Shown: one piece after another, positions 46,665-58,520 of the stretch
Layout of the letters: every line of letters starts with the position of its first letter
How positions within the stretch are numbered: the stretch's first letter is position 1
Program-made: the position numbers and the translations under genes
Notes under the pieces: model-generated
What the model saw: the letters and a program-made list of their open reading frames with translations, nothing else
Told to the model about the DNA's origin: nothing
Databases searched by the model: none
Assembly (NCBI GenBank): GCA_030737835.1
Contig: CM060854.1
Span: 20,291,356 to 20,355,355, forward strand
Origin: Acorus gramineus
Lineage: Eukaryota; Streptophyta; Magnoliopsida; Acorales; Acoraceae
Direction: 5' to 3'
Length of the DNA: 64,000 nucleotides

Positions 46665-49407
46665 TGTCACGCCCCAGGGCGGCCGTCCCCGGGATGCGGC
46701 AAATGGTGTATATATGATATCAGCAGTCTATATAGGAGGTCAATAACATACCCTAAATAACATCAAAAATAACAACACAGACAATAATGAGGCTGACATG
46801 ATATATACACAAATAGCGGAAGCTAAAAGACTGAATCTGTAATTCAAAGACATATTATACACTCGAAACTTAATCAACTGACCTGTGAGAGCTAATATAC
46901 ATACACGACATCCAATATAATACAAATGTGTGCCCAAGCACGGAAATATAATACATACAATCAAAAGGGATGTTGATAGCCTCTAACACTCGTAGAATGT
47001 GACACTGCTCCGCTACTGCTGATATCCCTCGGGGAGCTCCTCCTCCAGATCTGACTCAGATAGCACTGGAGAAAAATATATGCGAGGGGTGAGCCACACG
47101 CTCAGTGAATAGCACAACCCATGCATCACAATTCATATTAACTACACAAACCAGTGGGTCGCTCATCGCCAACCCACTACACCCTCACCCTCACCCTCAA
47201 ACTGGTGACATGGTCTTTTGGGACTGACTAGGCTGTTAATCACCCTTGGTCCACCGATAGCCTCTCCTCCACACCGTAGCTCGCCTGGTCTACTGCCACA
47301 TTCAGCACAGTCCGAAACCAAATCAGGAGGTGTCTACTGATGGGAGCCCTCTATCAGGACGGCCTGTCTAACGCTGAGGAGTCCCTACACGGATCCAACG
47401 AAGGGAAGAGAAACAACCTATTTACACGGATACGATCCACTTGGATCCGCCGACACCGATCTCAACTCTACAAATGTCATGAATTCTTCAGAATTCCTCC
47501 AGGGCGCATAACTAAGATGCGGGGAACCACATATTTTAACAACAAGTGATAATATTTTCTAAGGCATGCTCACATTTAATTTAACTGAATTAAACTAGGT
47601 GGGAACATGCACAGGTCGGGGTAAGGTGTCTAGGCATGCATAGGCCTCTAACATGATGTAAGGGTGCGTATCCCTAGCATACAAAGTCTAAGGTGGCATG
47701 GATATATCATATTTATCATGCATGCATAGCTAAGGTGGCATGGATACAACAAAATATTCATGCAAGGCATAGTTTACAATTTATACTAGCTAATATGCAA
47801 CTATGGTGCCCCAGGGGAGGGCAATACACTCCTAAGTGTATAGAACGCCTCCCTACTGGGTTGGATTGTCCCACTCACCAATACCCGGGTCGTCGCGTGA
47901 CCGTCCGTCAAGATCTGCAAGACAGGTATTCAACACGGTGAGTAAAATACATAAATACATACAAAAATACACTAAAAATACCCAACACTCGGACAAGCGT
48001 ACATACGGCCCGTACGCACGCGAGTCCGAGCACCCCGACTCACTCCCGAACCCCCGGGCAGCCGTACGCACGGCCACCCGCCCCGGGCGCACAGCCGCGC
48101 CCCAGCCCACACGTTCAAACGCACTGCCGAGCCCCCTGCCTGCATGCCCGGACACGCTGCCGAGCCCAGCCTGCGCGCCCAGACACACCGCACGCTCGGG
48201 CGCACGCACGCGCTCACCCGTGCGCACCGCGCGTCCATCCCCGGATGCACCCGCGCGCACTGCGCCCCAGCGCAGCGCCCGCTCACCCTGTGCGCACTGC
48301 GCCCCTTGCGCAGCACCCGCACACCACCCGCTCAACCCGCGTACTGCGCCCCCTGCGCAGCACCCGCGCGCACGCCCGCGCGCACGCGCGCGTGCCCTGC
48401 CAGCTCGCCCGACAGCGCGCCTGCGTGCCTGCCTGCCTGCGCTGCCTGCCAGCGCTGCTTGCCTGCGCCGCCTGCCTGCGCGCACGCGCCAGCGAGCCCG
48501 CACTGCCCGAGCTGAACTCAACCACCTCCATCAGCCACCAACAGCCCCCCCCCCCCCCCCAACCACCCCCAAACCACCAAGCTCCCCTAGCACACCCAAA
48601 AACACATCCTAACATGCATCTAAACAAGGAAAGGAAGGAAAGAAAGCTCACCCAAGGAGAGGAAGAGAAGGGGAGGAAGAACGGGTGCTCTTCGCGCACC
48701 GATTTGCCACCTCCAAGACCACCACCACCAAGATCTCCACTCAGCCAAAGAGGGGCTGAAAACAGAGGAAAAAGGAGGTTATGAGAGGGGGTCACACATG
48801 AGGGAACTCGAATCCGAGACCACACAAAGGTAGATCGGGTCCTCACCTATCTTTTCTCTTCTTAGGGTTTTTGGTTTCAACCACCCTAACTAGGTCTTAA
48901 GGGGGAATAAAGAGAGGGAGAGAGAGCTTGAGAAATTTGGAAGAGATGATGAATAGTGGGGGGCACTATACCTAGGCGTGGGATTTTATTATGCTCACAC
49001 ACACACCACACACACTCACACCCACTTATACTTAGGGCTAATTAATTAGGTTTAGGTTAGGTTTAGGTGTACCAACCACACTAGAAAACAAAGGAGTTGA
49101 CCAAGTCATGGGCCCACATTGACCAAGTCAAGTCTCCCAAAGACTTTTCGCTCGGTCAAAACCCGGATACGATTCAGAACTGTGAAATTCTGAAACGTTA
49201 CCGAAATTCGATGAAATTTTCGTGAGTGGCTTGGAATGGCACCAGGACACATAATATGCAATTAGATTTTCAATCGGAGTCCTCAAACTCAGGATGATAG
49301 CTAACAGTCCAAAATTTTAGCGGTTCCGATCGAAAAATGAAAAAGTTAAAAAACTGCCAGAATGCCCCAATGGTGACCAGAAGGATAAAAGTGACACATA
49401 TATAACA
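46665..49407 (-). mobile_element. Solo LTR, 2,743 bp, nested in the LARD-like element
   Basis: TGTCACGCCCC to ATATATAACA on the plus strand, with the exact duplication AATAA (46660-46664 and 49408-49412). It interrupts one unit of the 87-bp array. GC-rich core at 47990-48540. Same family as 24679, 32141 and (older) 23568. Confidence 0.92.
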
Positions 49408-49439
49408 AATAAGCTGTACTCGTCCATCTCAGGATAAGA

Positions 49440-49900
49440 GGTGACGCACACCTAGCCGCAATGGCAACCAAGACGCACTCCAATGGGACGGGGCACGGAC
49501 GAGGTCGCGAGGAGTTAAAACTCCACTTGCTAAATGAATTTCACCTTGTCACCTATCAGGTCAAGGGTCGTGAGGAGCTCCACTTTATTCACTTATCGGG
49601 TAGCACTCGAGTCTCTCCGGACTAAGGGACGCGCACTAGCCGCAACAGCAACCAAGACGCACTCCAATGGGATGGGGCACGGATGAGGTCGCGAGGAGTT
49701 AAGACTCTGCTTGCTAAGTGAATTGCACCTTGTCACTGATCAGGTCAAGGGTCGCAAAGAGCTCCACTCTATTCACTTATCAGGTAGCACTCGTGTCACC
49801 CCGGACTAAGGGTCGTGCACTAGCCACAACAGCACAATTAAGACACTCTCCAATGGAATGAGGCACGAATGAGGTCGCGAATACAAATAAGTCGTACTCA
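49440..49900. repeat. 184-bp tandem repeat, about 2.5 copies
   Basis: ACCAAGACGCACTCCAATGG recurs at 49467 and 49651, with a more diverged third start near 49835. Internal region of the LARD-like element. Confidence 0.82.
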
Positions 49901-49919
49901 TCCATATCGAATTGGAGGT

Positions 49920-50870
49920 AGAGCAGGTCTTCCATTCTGGTCTTCCCAGAAGATAAGGTCTTCCATGGCAGGTCACCTATGCAGGTCTACCATGTCGTTC
50001 ACTTTTTTAGGTCTTCCTTGGCAGTTCACCTTTTCAGTTCTACCCTGCCGTTCACCTTTTCATGTCTTCCGTGGCAGTTCACCTTTTCAGGTCTACCCTG
50101 CCATTCACCTTTTTAGGTCTTCTGTGGTAGTTCACCTTTTCAGGTCTTCCCTGGCAGTTCACCTTTTCAGGTCTACCCTGCCGTTCACCTTTTCAGGTCT
50201 TCCCTGGCAATTCACCTTTTCAGGTCTTCCCTGTAGTTCACCTTTTCAGGTCTACACTGCCGTTCACCTTTTCAGGTCTTCCCTGGCAGTTCGCTTTTTC
50301 AGGTCTACCCTGCCGTTCACCTTTTCAGGTCTTCCCTGGCAGTTTGCCTTTTCAGGTTTACCCTACCGTTAACTTTTTCACGTCCTCCTTGGCAGTTCAC
50401 CTTTTCAGGTCTACCCTACCGTTCACTTTTTCAGGTATTCTGTGGTAGTTCACCTTTTCAGGTCTACCCTGCCGTTCACCTTTTCAGGTCTACCATGCCA
50501 TTCACCTTTTCAAGTCTTCCTTGGCTGTTCACCTTTTCAGGTCTACCCTGCCGTTCACTTTTTCAGGTCTACCATGCCGTTCACCTTTTCAGGTCTTCCT
50601 TGGCAGTTCACCTTTTCAGGTCTACCCTGCCGTTCACCTTTTCAGATCTCCCTTGGCAGTTCAACTTTTTAGGTCTACCCTGCCGTTCACCTTTTCAAGT
50701 CTTCCTTGGCAGTTTGCCTTTTCAGGTCTACCCTGTCGTTCACCTTTTTAGGTCTACCCTACTGATGACCGTTGCAGGTCTACCCTGCCTATCACCTTTT
50801 TAGGTCTACCCTGCTGATCACCTTTTCAGGTTTTCCTAGTAGGTCACCTATTCAGGTCTTCCCTGTCTTC
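49920..50870. repeat. About 26-27-bp alternating minisatellite
   Basis: Alternating units CAGGTCTACCCTGCCGTTCA and CAGGTCTTCCCTGGCAGTTC, each followed by CCTTTT, over about 950 bp. Open frames encoding FTFSGLP-type repeats are a by-product. Confidence 0.9.
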
Positions 50871-51077
50871 CATGTTAAAATTAGAAAGAAGTAGAAAAGT
50901 GTTACCTCGACAAAAGACAGATGAGAATTCAATATGCGAGGTCCCAATATTTGATCTTCTGCTCTCCCGATCCCCGAAAGACCAAAAATCTGAAGATTTG
51001 GTCTAATCAGTAAGAGGACTCCTCTTAAGTCTGTTCTTCTGCTCTCCCGATCCCCGAAAGACCAGAAGAGGGGGCAT

Positions 51078-51792
51078 TGTAGAAGCCCAAATCTATCACA
51101 TCTTAGAATCCATTTAAAAATGCCATACCGCCTCGGCCCATGAAATGGGGCCATAAACACACCATCATCTTAGGTCGGGCCAATAAACAGTATGCTCAGA
51201 CTCCCGACCAGACCTGGGTGAATGGGGGCATAGCTCTTGTCCGACTTGAATCAAAAGCACAGAGTCCGCATCTGCGAAATATTAGTAATCCCAATGAATA
51301 TTCCCTGACAGAGTGGATATAATAAACTGTCAGAAGGTAGTTACAAGGCTCTGATACCAAGATCCTACGTGTTGACCAATCCAAGAGCCACGTGAAAGAT
51401 TCCATCCCATGATATGCTCACACCTCCATCGAAATAAGCACACCCCCTCCCACTATAAATAGGAGGGTATCCCCTTCATCAAGAGGGGACTTCTTCTTCT
51501 TCCCCCAAAAAAGATAACCCTAGACCCAAGCTTGAAATCCCATTTTAATGGAGTTTGGGCTTCACCGTCGGAGGTTCCCACCAAAAAGGAACTACGTGTG
51601 GCTTGATCCCTCAAAAAGGGTACGTAGGCAGCCTGATTTACATCAGGTTCAGTCCAGACAAACATCCACCAAATCGCTCCACCGTCGTCTCCTCTTCCAC
51701 CGTCGTCATCTCTTCGCGGATCTGCCCAAACCAAGCCCGGACCGCCCTCGAGTCCGGCCTATTCAAGGTGGAGGACATTTTCACCTCCCACA
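51078..51792 (+). repeat. 3' LTR of the LARD-like element
   Basis: TGTAGAAGCCC to CCTCCCACA. TATA box at about 51454-51461; the conserved GAACTACGTGTGGCTTGATC block begins at 51589. Slightly longer than the 5' copy because of an extra CTCTTCCACCGTCGTC-like segment. Confidence 0.88.
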
Positions 51793-52078
51793 GTTGACAT
51801 GCAATTTCAAGAGCTCAACAATTGTTTTAGTGAAGTAACTAGTGATTTACTTCTTTGCATGGCTTGCTTGTGCCCCAATGATTATTTCTCATCTTTTGAC
51901 AAGCAAAAATTAAACCATCTTGCAGAATTTAACCTCGTTGAATTTTCTGAAAAAGATTTCTTGATTCTTGATAGTCAGCGTGAAACTTATGTCATTGATA
52001 TGCGCTCTAGTATTGAATTTTCACAAGTGAATGGGATTAGTGATCTAGCTATAAAGATGGTTGAGATGAAAAAGAATA

Positions 52079-52534
52079 GGGATTTTATTTTTAAGTCCCT
52101 GTAAACATGCATATTTAGGGATAGGTCCCTCACTTCTTGATATTTCTTTTTTAATCCCCATATTCAATCGCCTATTTGGTTTTTAGTCCCTCCATCAAAC
52201 GTCCGTCCATACACCGTTAATTTGTGAAATATGATTTATTTTTAAGTCCCTATAAACTATGTTATTTAGTGATTAGTCCCTCCATTCTTTATATTTTACA
52301 GGGACCAATCACTAAATAACATAGTTTACAGGGACTTAAAAATAAATAACATAGTTTATAGAGACTAAAAAATAAAATCACATTTTACAAATTAATGGTG
52401 TATGCACAGAAGTTTGACGGAGGGACTAAAAACCAAATAAACGGTTGAATATGGGGACTAAAAAAGAAATATCAAGAAGTGAGGGACCTATCCCTAAATA
52501 TGCATGTTTACAGGGACTTAAAACTAAAAATCCC
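52079..52534. mobile_element. Full-length foldback element with 9-bp target duplication
   Basis: 456 bp, almost all inverted repeat: the first and last 110 bp or so mirror each other (AAGTCCCTGTAAACATGCAT) and the middle mirrors as well. AAAAGAATA is duplicated exactly (52070-52078 and 52535-52543). Ends GGG...CCC plus 9 bp fit a Mutator-type foldback. It interrupts the hAT-like pseudogene in frame. Confidence 0.92.
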
Positions 52535-52782
52535 AAAAGAATATTGTGTATCCACATGTTTATTTACTCATTACATTGGTGCTTACACTACCGTATGCTA
52601 CAGCTACATTTAAGACAACTTTTTCTACTATGTATATTGTGAAGAATAGGATGCGCAACCGGATGGAAGATGAATGGTTGAATGACTATTACAGCGAAAA
52701 TGATATTTTTGATAGCTTTGATACCAAAAATATCATGCGGCGTTTCCATAATATGAGAAGTCATCGAGGAGTACTATTGTAA

Positions 52783-53859
52783 AAACATTTCTTTGAAATT
52801 ACTGAATGACATTTTGCAATAATCTTTTTGGACAATATATATCTATATTTGTTTTTTTTATTCAGTTATTTTGGAATATCTGAAGTGAAGAAAAATTGAT
52901 GATTTCACATTTGTCATTTATGCTCGACCCCCCCCCCCCTAACTAGATCCTGGCTCTGCCACTAAGTATAGTAAATGATAATAAAATAATCATGTATCAA
53001 ATAAAGAGATATAGATTGTGTTAAAAGTTGAGATAAAACAAACACAAGTGTATCAAAGCCCTTTATCATCTTGATCTTGGTTTTGGGAAATTTTACATTT
53101 CAACGAACGTGTGGTCTGAAAATTTTACATTTCAACTATGCGTTCATGTCCCCTTCATATATATTTAGAATGACACAAAAAAACTGATAATCCATGATGT
53201 ATAAGTTCATCATTCATGATTTAAATTGAATTTTATTTCACTTCTATTTAGTTAGTGATTCACGGTTCGTTGACAAATGTGTCAACAAGTTGCTCCACCA
53301 GGTTCCTCAAGTCGCTCTTGATCAATTTCATCCTCGATGGATTGTAGTGGTACCATCCGACGAACTTCTTGTTGAACTCCCTGAACCCTCGAGTTTTTTT
53401 AGTTACGATCACGGTTTTTTTAAAAGTGTGATCAAAACAGCCATGATCAACGTCTAAAATTGTAGTAGTGGATATAAATGTTTACAATATAAATAAGAAA
53501 TAAGTAATTTTATATTTGATTGTGAAATAATGAAGTTTTTATGAATAAATTGTGGATAAAATGTAAATAGATGTGCATAATGAATTATAAAATGTAAAAA
53601 ATGATTTGATTTGTGGGGCTAATACAATTCCAAGAGAGATTGAAAATATGAATACTAGTTTATTCACATTTATTCAGATATAGCTATACCCACTTTATTA
53701 TTTATAAACAAATAAATTTTTGAGATTTTCACTCCCATTTTATCGTATTCTCCACCTCTTTTACTATCCAAGCAAAGGCTTCAGAAGTGAGTCAAATAGG
53801 TGAGATGAATTACTGAACATATATAGTTTCAAGCAACCTAAAGTTATTGCGTACATTAA
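52783..53859. other. Intergenic sequence with one unrecognised coding-like patch
   Basis: Mostly AT-rich. On the minus strand 53230-53410 reads FNKKFVGWYHYNPSRMKLI and LRNLVEQLVDTFVNEP, homologous to the remnant at 41224-41400. 53470-53850 resembles 39020-39370 and 57840-58260 (duplicated intergenic block). Confidence 0.5.
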
Positions 53860-54764
53860 GGTCCCGTTTGGATCGTGTCATTTTGGGATAGAATTTAATT
53901 CCATGTGAGATTACCAGAAAAATGTATAAAATTCAGTGTTTGGTTGGTGGTAATCTTGACGGTAATTGTGAGCCCCATTGGAATTAAAATCCATCCATAT
54001 GGGAAAATATGGTGGAATCATATTCCCACCATTTGTGGTGGTAATCTCAAATTCTACCAAGAGTCTTAAATTAGATTACTATTATACCCTTTACAAATTA
54101 ATGAAATTACTATGTATATCCCATCTAAAATAAATAGCCTCTTCTTTTTTTTCCCCACTACCCATATAATGGGTTTATATAGTCATTTTGATTTTTTAGC
54201 TAAAACATTCTGTTATAATTTTTATATGTGATGTGAAAAATCTTAATTGTGTATTAGATATTAATTTATATTTTTAAATTTAATTTTTATTTTTGTAGAT
54301 GGGTTTAGATATTATTATAATTGGTATAATATGTGATGTGTGATGTGGGTTTAGGCCTAAAACAATATCTCTGAATCCTAACTAATAAATTGGTTATTTA
54401 GTTTTTAGGGGAGTTCATAATATTCAACTGATTTAGAAAAATTACTATTATCATATGTTTAATTAAATAATTGGTTATTTTATTTATTTGCATTCATTAA
54501 TTATTTATAAAAATATTTTTTATTATTATTGTAATATAGATAAAGAAATAAATTTTACAAGTATATATATAATAGTAAGGATATCTAAGACATTTAAATC
54601 AAATTCCTTATCATTTTTCATGTATGAACAAAACACTTAAGAATGATTCTTTGGAGAAATCGACTAGCGAACCAAATAGTCTGATGGAATCTGGATTCCT
54701 GGTAAAATAATTCTTGGTATACTGATTCCACCAAAAAAAAAAATGAGACGAACCAAACGGGGCC
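53860..54764. mobile_element. PIF/Harbinger-type MITE
   Basis: The ends are GGTCCCGTTTGGAT and the complement of GGCCCCGTTTGGTTC. The 3-bp duplication TAA lies on both sides (53857-53859 and 54765-54767), which is typical of PIF/Harbinger. 905 bp, no coding. Removing it restores sequence like ACATTGATTCAAT found elsewhere in the window. Confidence 0.75.
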
Positions 54765-54767
54765 TAA

Positions 54768-55193
54768 TTGATTCAATCACGGATTCACAACAGAAAATCT
54801 CAACAAAAAATTCTCAATAATATCCACAACTAGCACATCTAACGTGACGGGTTATAATGTAGGGAAAATACCCAAAACAAATCATGCATCTTAAGTATTG
54901 GAAATACCCAAATTAACCATTTTTAAAAAATTCTACCTAAAAAAGTCTTATTTTACAATTTTAAAAAGTAAAATGATTTTATTACCCTTTTGTTATCAAA
55001 TATTTAAATATTATCATACATATTTAATTGTTTAACACCCCAATTAAGAGTATATCTAAATATACCATTAAGAGTTGAATCGTAAAAAATTAAATTTTTT
55101 GTTATAAAAAATTATTTAGGGGTCCTCAGACTTTTTTTACTTTTTTTATGTCCCTATCTCTAAATCTTAGAGCAGTTTAGATCCAATGTAATT
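54768..55193. other. Intergenic sequence, no gene seen
   Basis: AT-rich. 54860-55030 resembles the left arm of the foldback segment at 15933-16080 (AAAAAGTCTTATTT, CAATTTT blocks), perhaps a fragment of the same family. Confidence 0.45.
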
Positions 55194-55682
55194 TGGGGTG
55201 GTAAATGAGCCAAACGAGTCGAGCCTTAACTTGTTTAGGCTCGGCTCAGCTTGAGACCGAACTTAATTTCGTGTTCAAACTCGACTCGTTTGGCTCGTGA
55301 AAAGCTCGGTTGAAGCTCGGTTCGGTTTGTTTGTTAAACGAGCCAAGCCGAAGCTTGAACCAAGACTCGGCTCGGGCTCATTTAGCTATTAAAAAAAAAA
55401 AAACCTTGTTTAGCATTTGAGAAGTCACATTTCACAAATCACAACACTTTATACATGTAAAAATAATATAAGCTCGGGCTCGGGCTTGGGCTCGGTTTGG
55501 TTTTTTTTCCTTTTTTATTTTAAGTAATGAGCTCTGTATAGGCTCGGGCAAGGCTCGGGTTCAATTCATTTATAAACCGAGTTTTAAAAATTGTTCAAGC
55601 TTGGTTCATTTGTCTAAATAAACGAGCCTGAACGAGCTTTAACCGAGCCGAGCCCGAGTTGCTCGGCTCATTTACCACCCCT
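55194..55682 (-). mobile_element. GAGCCGAGC-rich foldback element, second copy
   Basis: Inverted relative to 20584-21092. Ends TGGGGTGGTAAATGAGC and ...TTTACCACCCCTA. The flanks AATGTAATT (55185-55193) and AATGTAATC (55683-55691) are an 8-of-9 duplication. The shared unique centre (GTGTTGTGATTTATGAAATG in the other copy) confirms the family. Confidence 0.85.
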
Positions 55683-56589
55683 AAATGTAATCCATTCCAT
55701 CATATCTTTCCATTTGCATATCAAAATTGCCCCTTCAACCCATTTATTTTCCTAAACCATCTTCTTCTATCAATGCACATTCAAACCCCTCTTCTCTTCC
55801 TTCCCAACTGTCACTCTCTTCCATTTCTCCTCTCCAATTGCTCATTTTTTCCCCACCAAATCATAGGAGAACAAAAATGGAACAAATGATTCATTGTTTC
55901 CGCCCCAGTCGTTCGTTCCATTGTTCCTTATGTGCTTCTACATTAAAACCCAAAAGGCCCTCTCTTCTTCTTCTCCATTAGAGAATCCAGTGGTAGGTAT
56001 CAAGAAATCTTGTATTTTTATTAATCATTTTTTTTATTGGTTGTGTAATCCTAATCATAGCTTCTAAGATTTACTTTTGTTTAATTTCTTATTAAAAGTT
56101 TCAATTTTTTTGTTAAATGAAAGTTAATCCGAAGTGGGTATTCCTTGACACTCAATATTTTTGTCTTTACGTAGAGTTCTGACGCATGAAAACCATTCCA
56201 TCAAGTGTCATCTCAATTTTTCTTTCTCAAAAACAAAGATTCAATAAACATTCAGAATTTGAGGTGGGTTTTTCTTCAAATCCATATTTACTCACTATTG
56301 TGTCCCCACTATCTCTCCATAGGCTTCTTTTTATGGCCAAAGTTTGGTTTCCACAATAAACATCTAGAAGCTTTGATGGGGATGCAGGACAAAGATAAAT
56401 TGTTAATTATATTGTTTTTTGTCATGATACCAATGATTAAATAATATAACAATGTATTCAAATGGTTTAACAATGTACCCATAGTGATTAAAAATGTACT
56501 ATGTTATATTAACAATGTACTATATATTATTTTTAATAATGTATTACAATGATTTATGTGTTTCATTGTATCACATCTAAACCTACAAC
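55683..56589. other. Region without a recognised gene
   Basis: A CT-rich part (55700-55980) has short overlapping open frames without recognisable motifs. 56440-56540 is a run of ACAATGTAC-type words that recurs at about 57160-57250. Confidence 0.45.
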
Positions 56590-56960
56590 GGGAATGAATT
56601 GCAGGATGTCCAACAGTGTTCAACTGAATCTACCTACACCAGTACCTACATCTTTAGTATCCATGAATATTGTTCACCATATTTTCGGACATATTTGTAC
56701 CACAATGCATACGCCGCATCAACCTTACTTGTCATAGGTGTTTAGAGGACGGAGAAGGAGGAAGAATGCAACATATGCATCAAACCTCCTTTAACGAAAA
56801 TCAAGCCAGGGAGAGAAGAAAAAAAGGATTAAGTCATAGGCAGATATGAATGCAATGTCATTATTTCGTTGTTCGAGATGCATGGGCTTTTGACACAAAG
56901 AAAGACATATAGAAATCCAATTGCAGTTGAAGAATGAAGTCGCTCGTCCAATTCGAAAAA
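56590..56960 (+). pseudogene. Relic of a MURA-type MULE transposase C-terminus
   Basis: Plus-strand frames give EYCSPYFRTYLYHNAYAAS, then PPLTKIKPGREEKKRI and CSRCMGF-stop-HKERH. This follows the usual end of MuDR-type transposases: a post-SWIM YC..YF segment, a basic linker (normally PGRPKKKR), then a CCHC knuckle. A stop replaces the knuckle glycine and frames shift. It is a different type from the FAR1-like transposase at 12700. Confidence 0.55.
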
Positions 56961-58520
56961 CAATAGTTTGCTTTATGACTTTCCTTTTGTCATGACCGAA
57001 TATCTATTTGTGATAATTCAAATTATCTTGGATTTTGTATGTATTAATTCAGAATATCATGTATGCTTATTGCATATTGAGTGGATGTTGATTTGATGAT
57101 GTTTAAACTGTTTTGAATGTATATATATATAGAGTAGGATTTTATAGTGTACTTAGATTGACTAAAAATGTATTGATATTGATTAAAAGTGTACCCATGT
57201 TGGTGATAGGGTATAGAATTCCTATAATTGGTTAACAGTGTATACACAAGTTTTGCACTAGAACATATTATATTAAAACAAGATGCATTTATTGAGTGCA
57301 TATTGACCTGATGGTGTTTAAACTATTTAAATATATACATGATAGAATGCTATAATATACCTATAATTGTGTATCATATCCACCAAAAGATCAAGACAAT
57401 GACATTCAGACATGAACACCATAATTTGTCAAATGGCTTTACCTTAGAGACATTGACCTTCTTGAACTGCATGGAAGCATTGCAACAACTTCGTTTCCTC
57501 TTTGCTCGAACTGCATAAAGCAAAGCAATGTTAAAAATGCAGAGAGAGCTGATATGGAAAATGCTAATAAACAGATAAATCAATGATAATTAAAATATGA
57601 GCAAAATATGAGCATAAATCCGAACACTAATAAGAATTTATTGTAGACAGCCTGCCAGAGGAATAGTATGTGTGCTTTCAATCTTTCCAATTTGAAGATT
57701 CATCTCTGAAGATTTCAATCTCTCTATCCGACACAGTGGGACATATTGTGTAGTGTGGACTCTCATATAGATAGACTTTTGAAAAGAATACACGTGGACA
57801 GATAATAATACACGGAACACCTCAGAAAGAAAAGATTAAGCTATTCTTGTGATTGATAGCTATTACAATACAGATAAGGAATAAGCAATTAATTTTTTTA
57901 TGTTATAGTGTTTTAAACATAATAATAAAGTTTCTGGTATTCGGTTGACTGTAACTATGTTGTGAATAAAATGTGAATAAGATTTGCATAAAAAAATTAT
58001 GAAATGTAGAAAATGGTTTGTCATGTGACGAGGTTTATACAATTTAAAGAGAGACCAAACATATCAATACTAGGTTATTCACATCTATTCCTATATAGCT
58101 ATACTCACTAATTATTTATAAAAGCAAACAAATTTTTGGGTTTTTTTACACTTATTTTATCATATTTTTCAGCTATTCCACTATCCAAATAAAGGTTAAA
58201 GAAGTGAGTTAAATAGGTGAGATGAATGAACATATATTGTCTAGCAAGATACAGTTATTGCGTAATTTAATTTAATCACTTGGGTAGTCTTGGAATCATC
58301 GTTTGAATAATTTTGTTATATTGTGGATTTTGGATAAACATCTTATCATTCTTTAGACATGGGTAGTCTTGGCCGTTTGAATGATTTTGTCATATTGTGG
58401 ATTTTGGATAAAACATCTTATCATTCTTTGGACAACATATCTCTCTTCCCAAACAAAATCAATTATAACGTGTGGATTTAAATTTGTTTTATATATTTTT
58501 TTTCAAACAAAAAGAATTAT
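56961..58520. other. Intergenic sequence ending in the duplicated cassette
   Basis: No gene is recognised. 57381-57590 has an open frame on the minus strand of unknown meaning. 57640-58440 matches the block at 18880-19950 and 21100-21400 (CCGACACAGTGGGACATATTG, then the GGGTAGTCTTGG repeats). Confidence 0.55.

Larger units (their letters stand above)
44377..51792 (+). mobile_element. Noncoding LTR retrotransposon (LARD-like) with internal minisatellites
   Basis: It has two LTRs (44377-45073 and 51078-51792) and an exact GTTGA duplication (44372-44376 and 51793-51797). A primer-site-like TGGTGCCGTTTGTGGG begins at 45076; it resembles a tRNA-Asp-type site. A purine-rich AGAAGAGGGGG lies just before the right LTR. 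There are no gag or pol motifs. The interior is almost entirely tandem repeats, interrupted by a solo LTR (46665-49407). Without that insert it is about 4.67 kb. It must have been mobilised by proteins from another element. Confidence 0.88.
43690..52782 (+). pseudogene. hAT-type transposase-like gene with TTF-type/MYM-like features, broken
   Basis: Three plus-strand segments belong together: about 43690-44376, 51793-52078 and 52544-52782. They encode FYIHCFAHQLQL, MVSNVQNIVATSCKRNDALR, QMTYDHYYRIELFYTIVD, a segment from MQFQELNNCFSE to DMRSSIEFSQ, and the hAT dimerisation region LLITLVLTLPYATATF, then IVKNRMRNRMEDEWLND, with a stop at 52780-52782. This order is that of the large plant family of hAT-derived proteins with a TTF-type zinc finger. 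The N-terminus is missing. Frameshifts and stops occur near 43740, 43840 and 44275. A noncoding LTR element (44377-51792) and a foldback element (52079-52534) split it; both left exact target duplications, so the reading resumes on the far side. Confidence 0.8.

Noticed and set aside
45869-46717. 282-residue open frame with a 29-residue repeat
   Set aside because: It follows from an 87-bp tandem unit divisible by three; the opposite strand is open as well. There is no start context, domain or conservation beyond the DNA repeat.
24679-49407. Same-orientation LTRs at 24679 and 46665 as the two ends of one giant element
   Set aside because: Each has its own exact 5-bp target duplication (AAATC and AATAA), and the DNA between them holds an RLP pseudogene and other independent loci.
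49869-50803. Open frames with FTFSGLP-type repeats
   Set aside because: By-product of the 26-27-bp array; three overlapping frames give similar strings.
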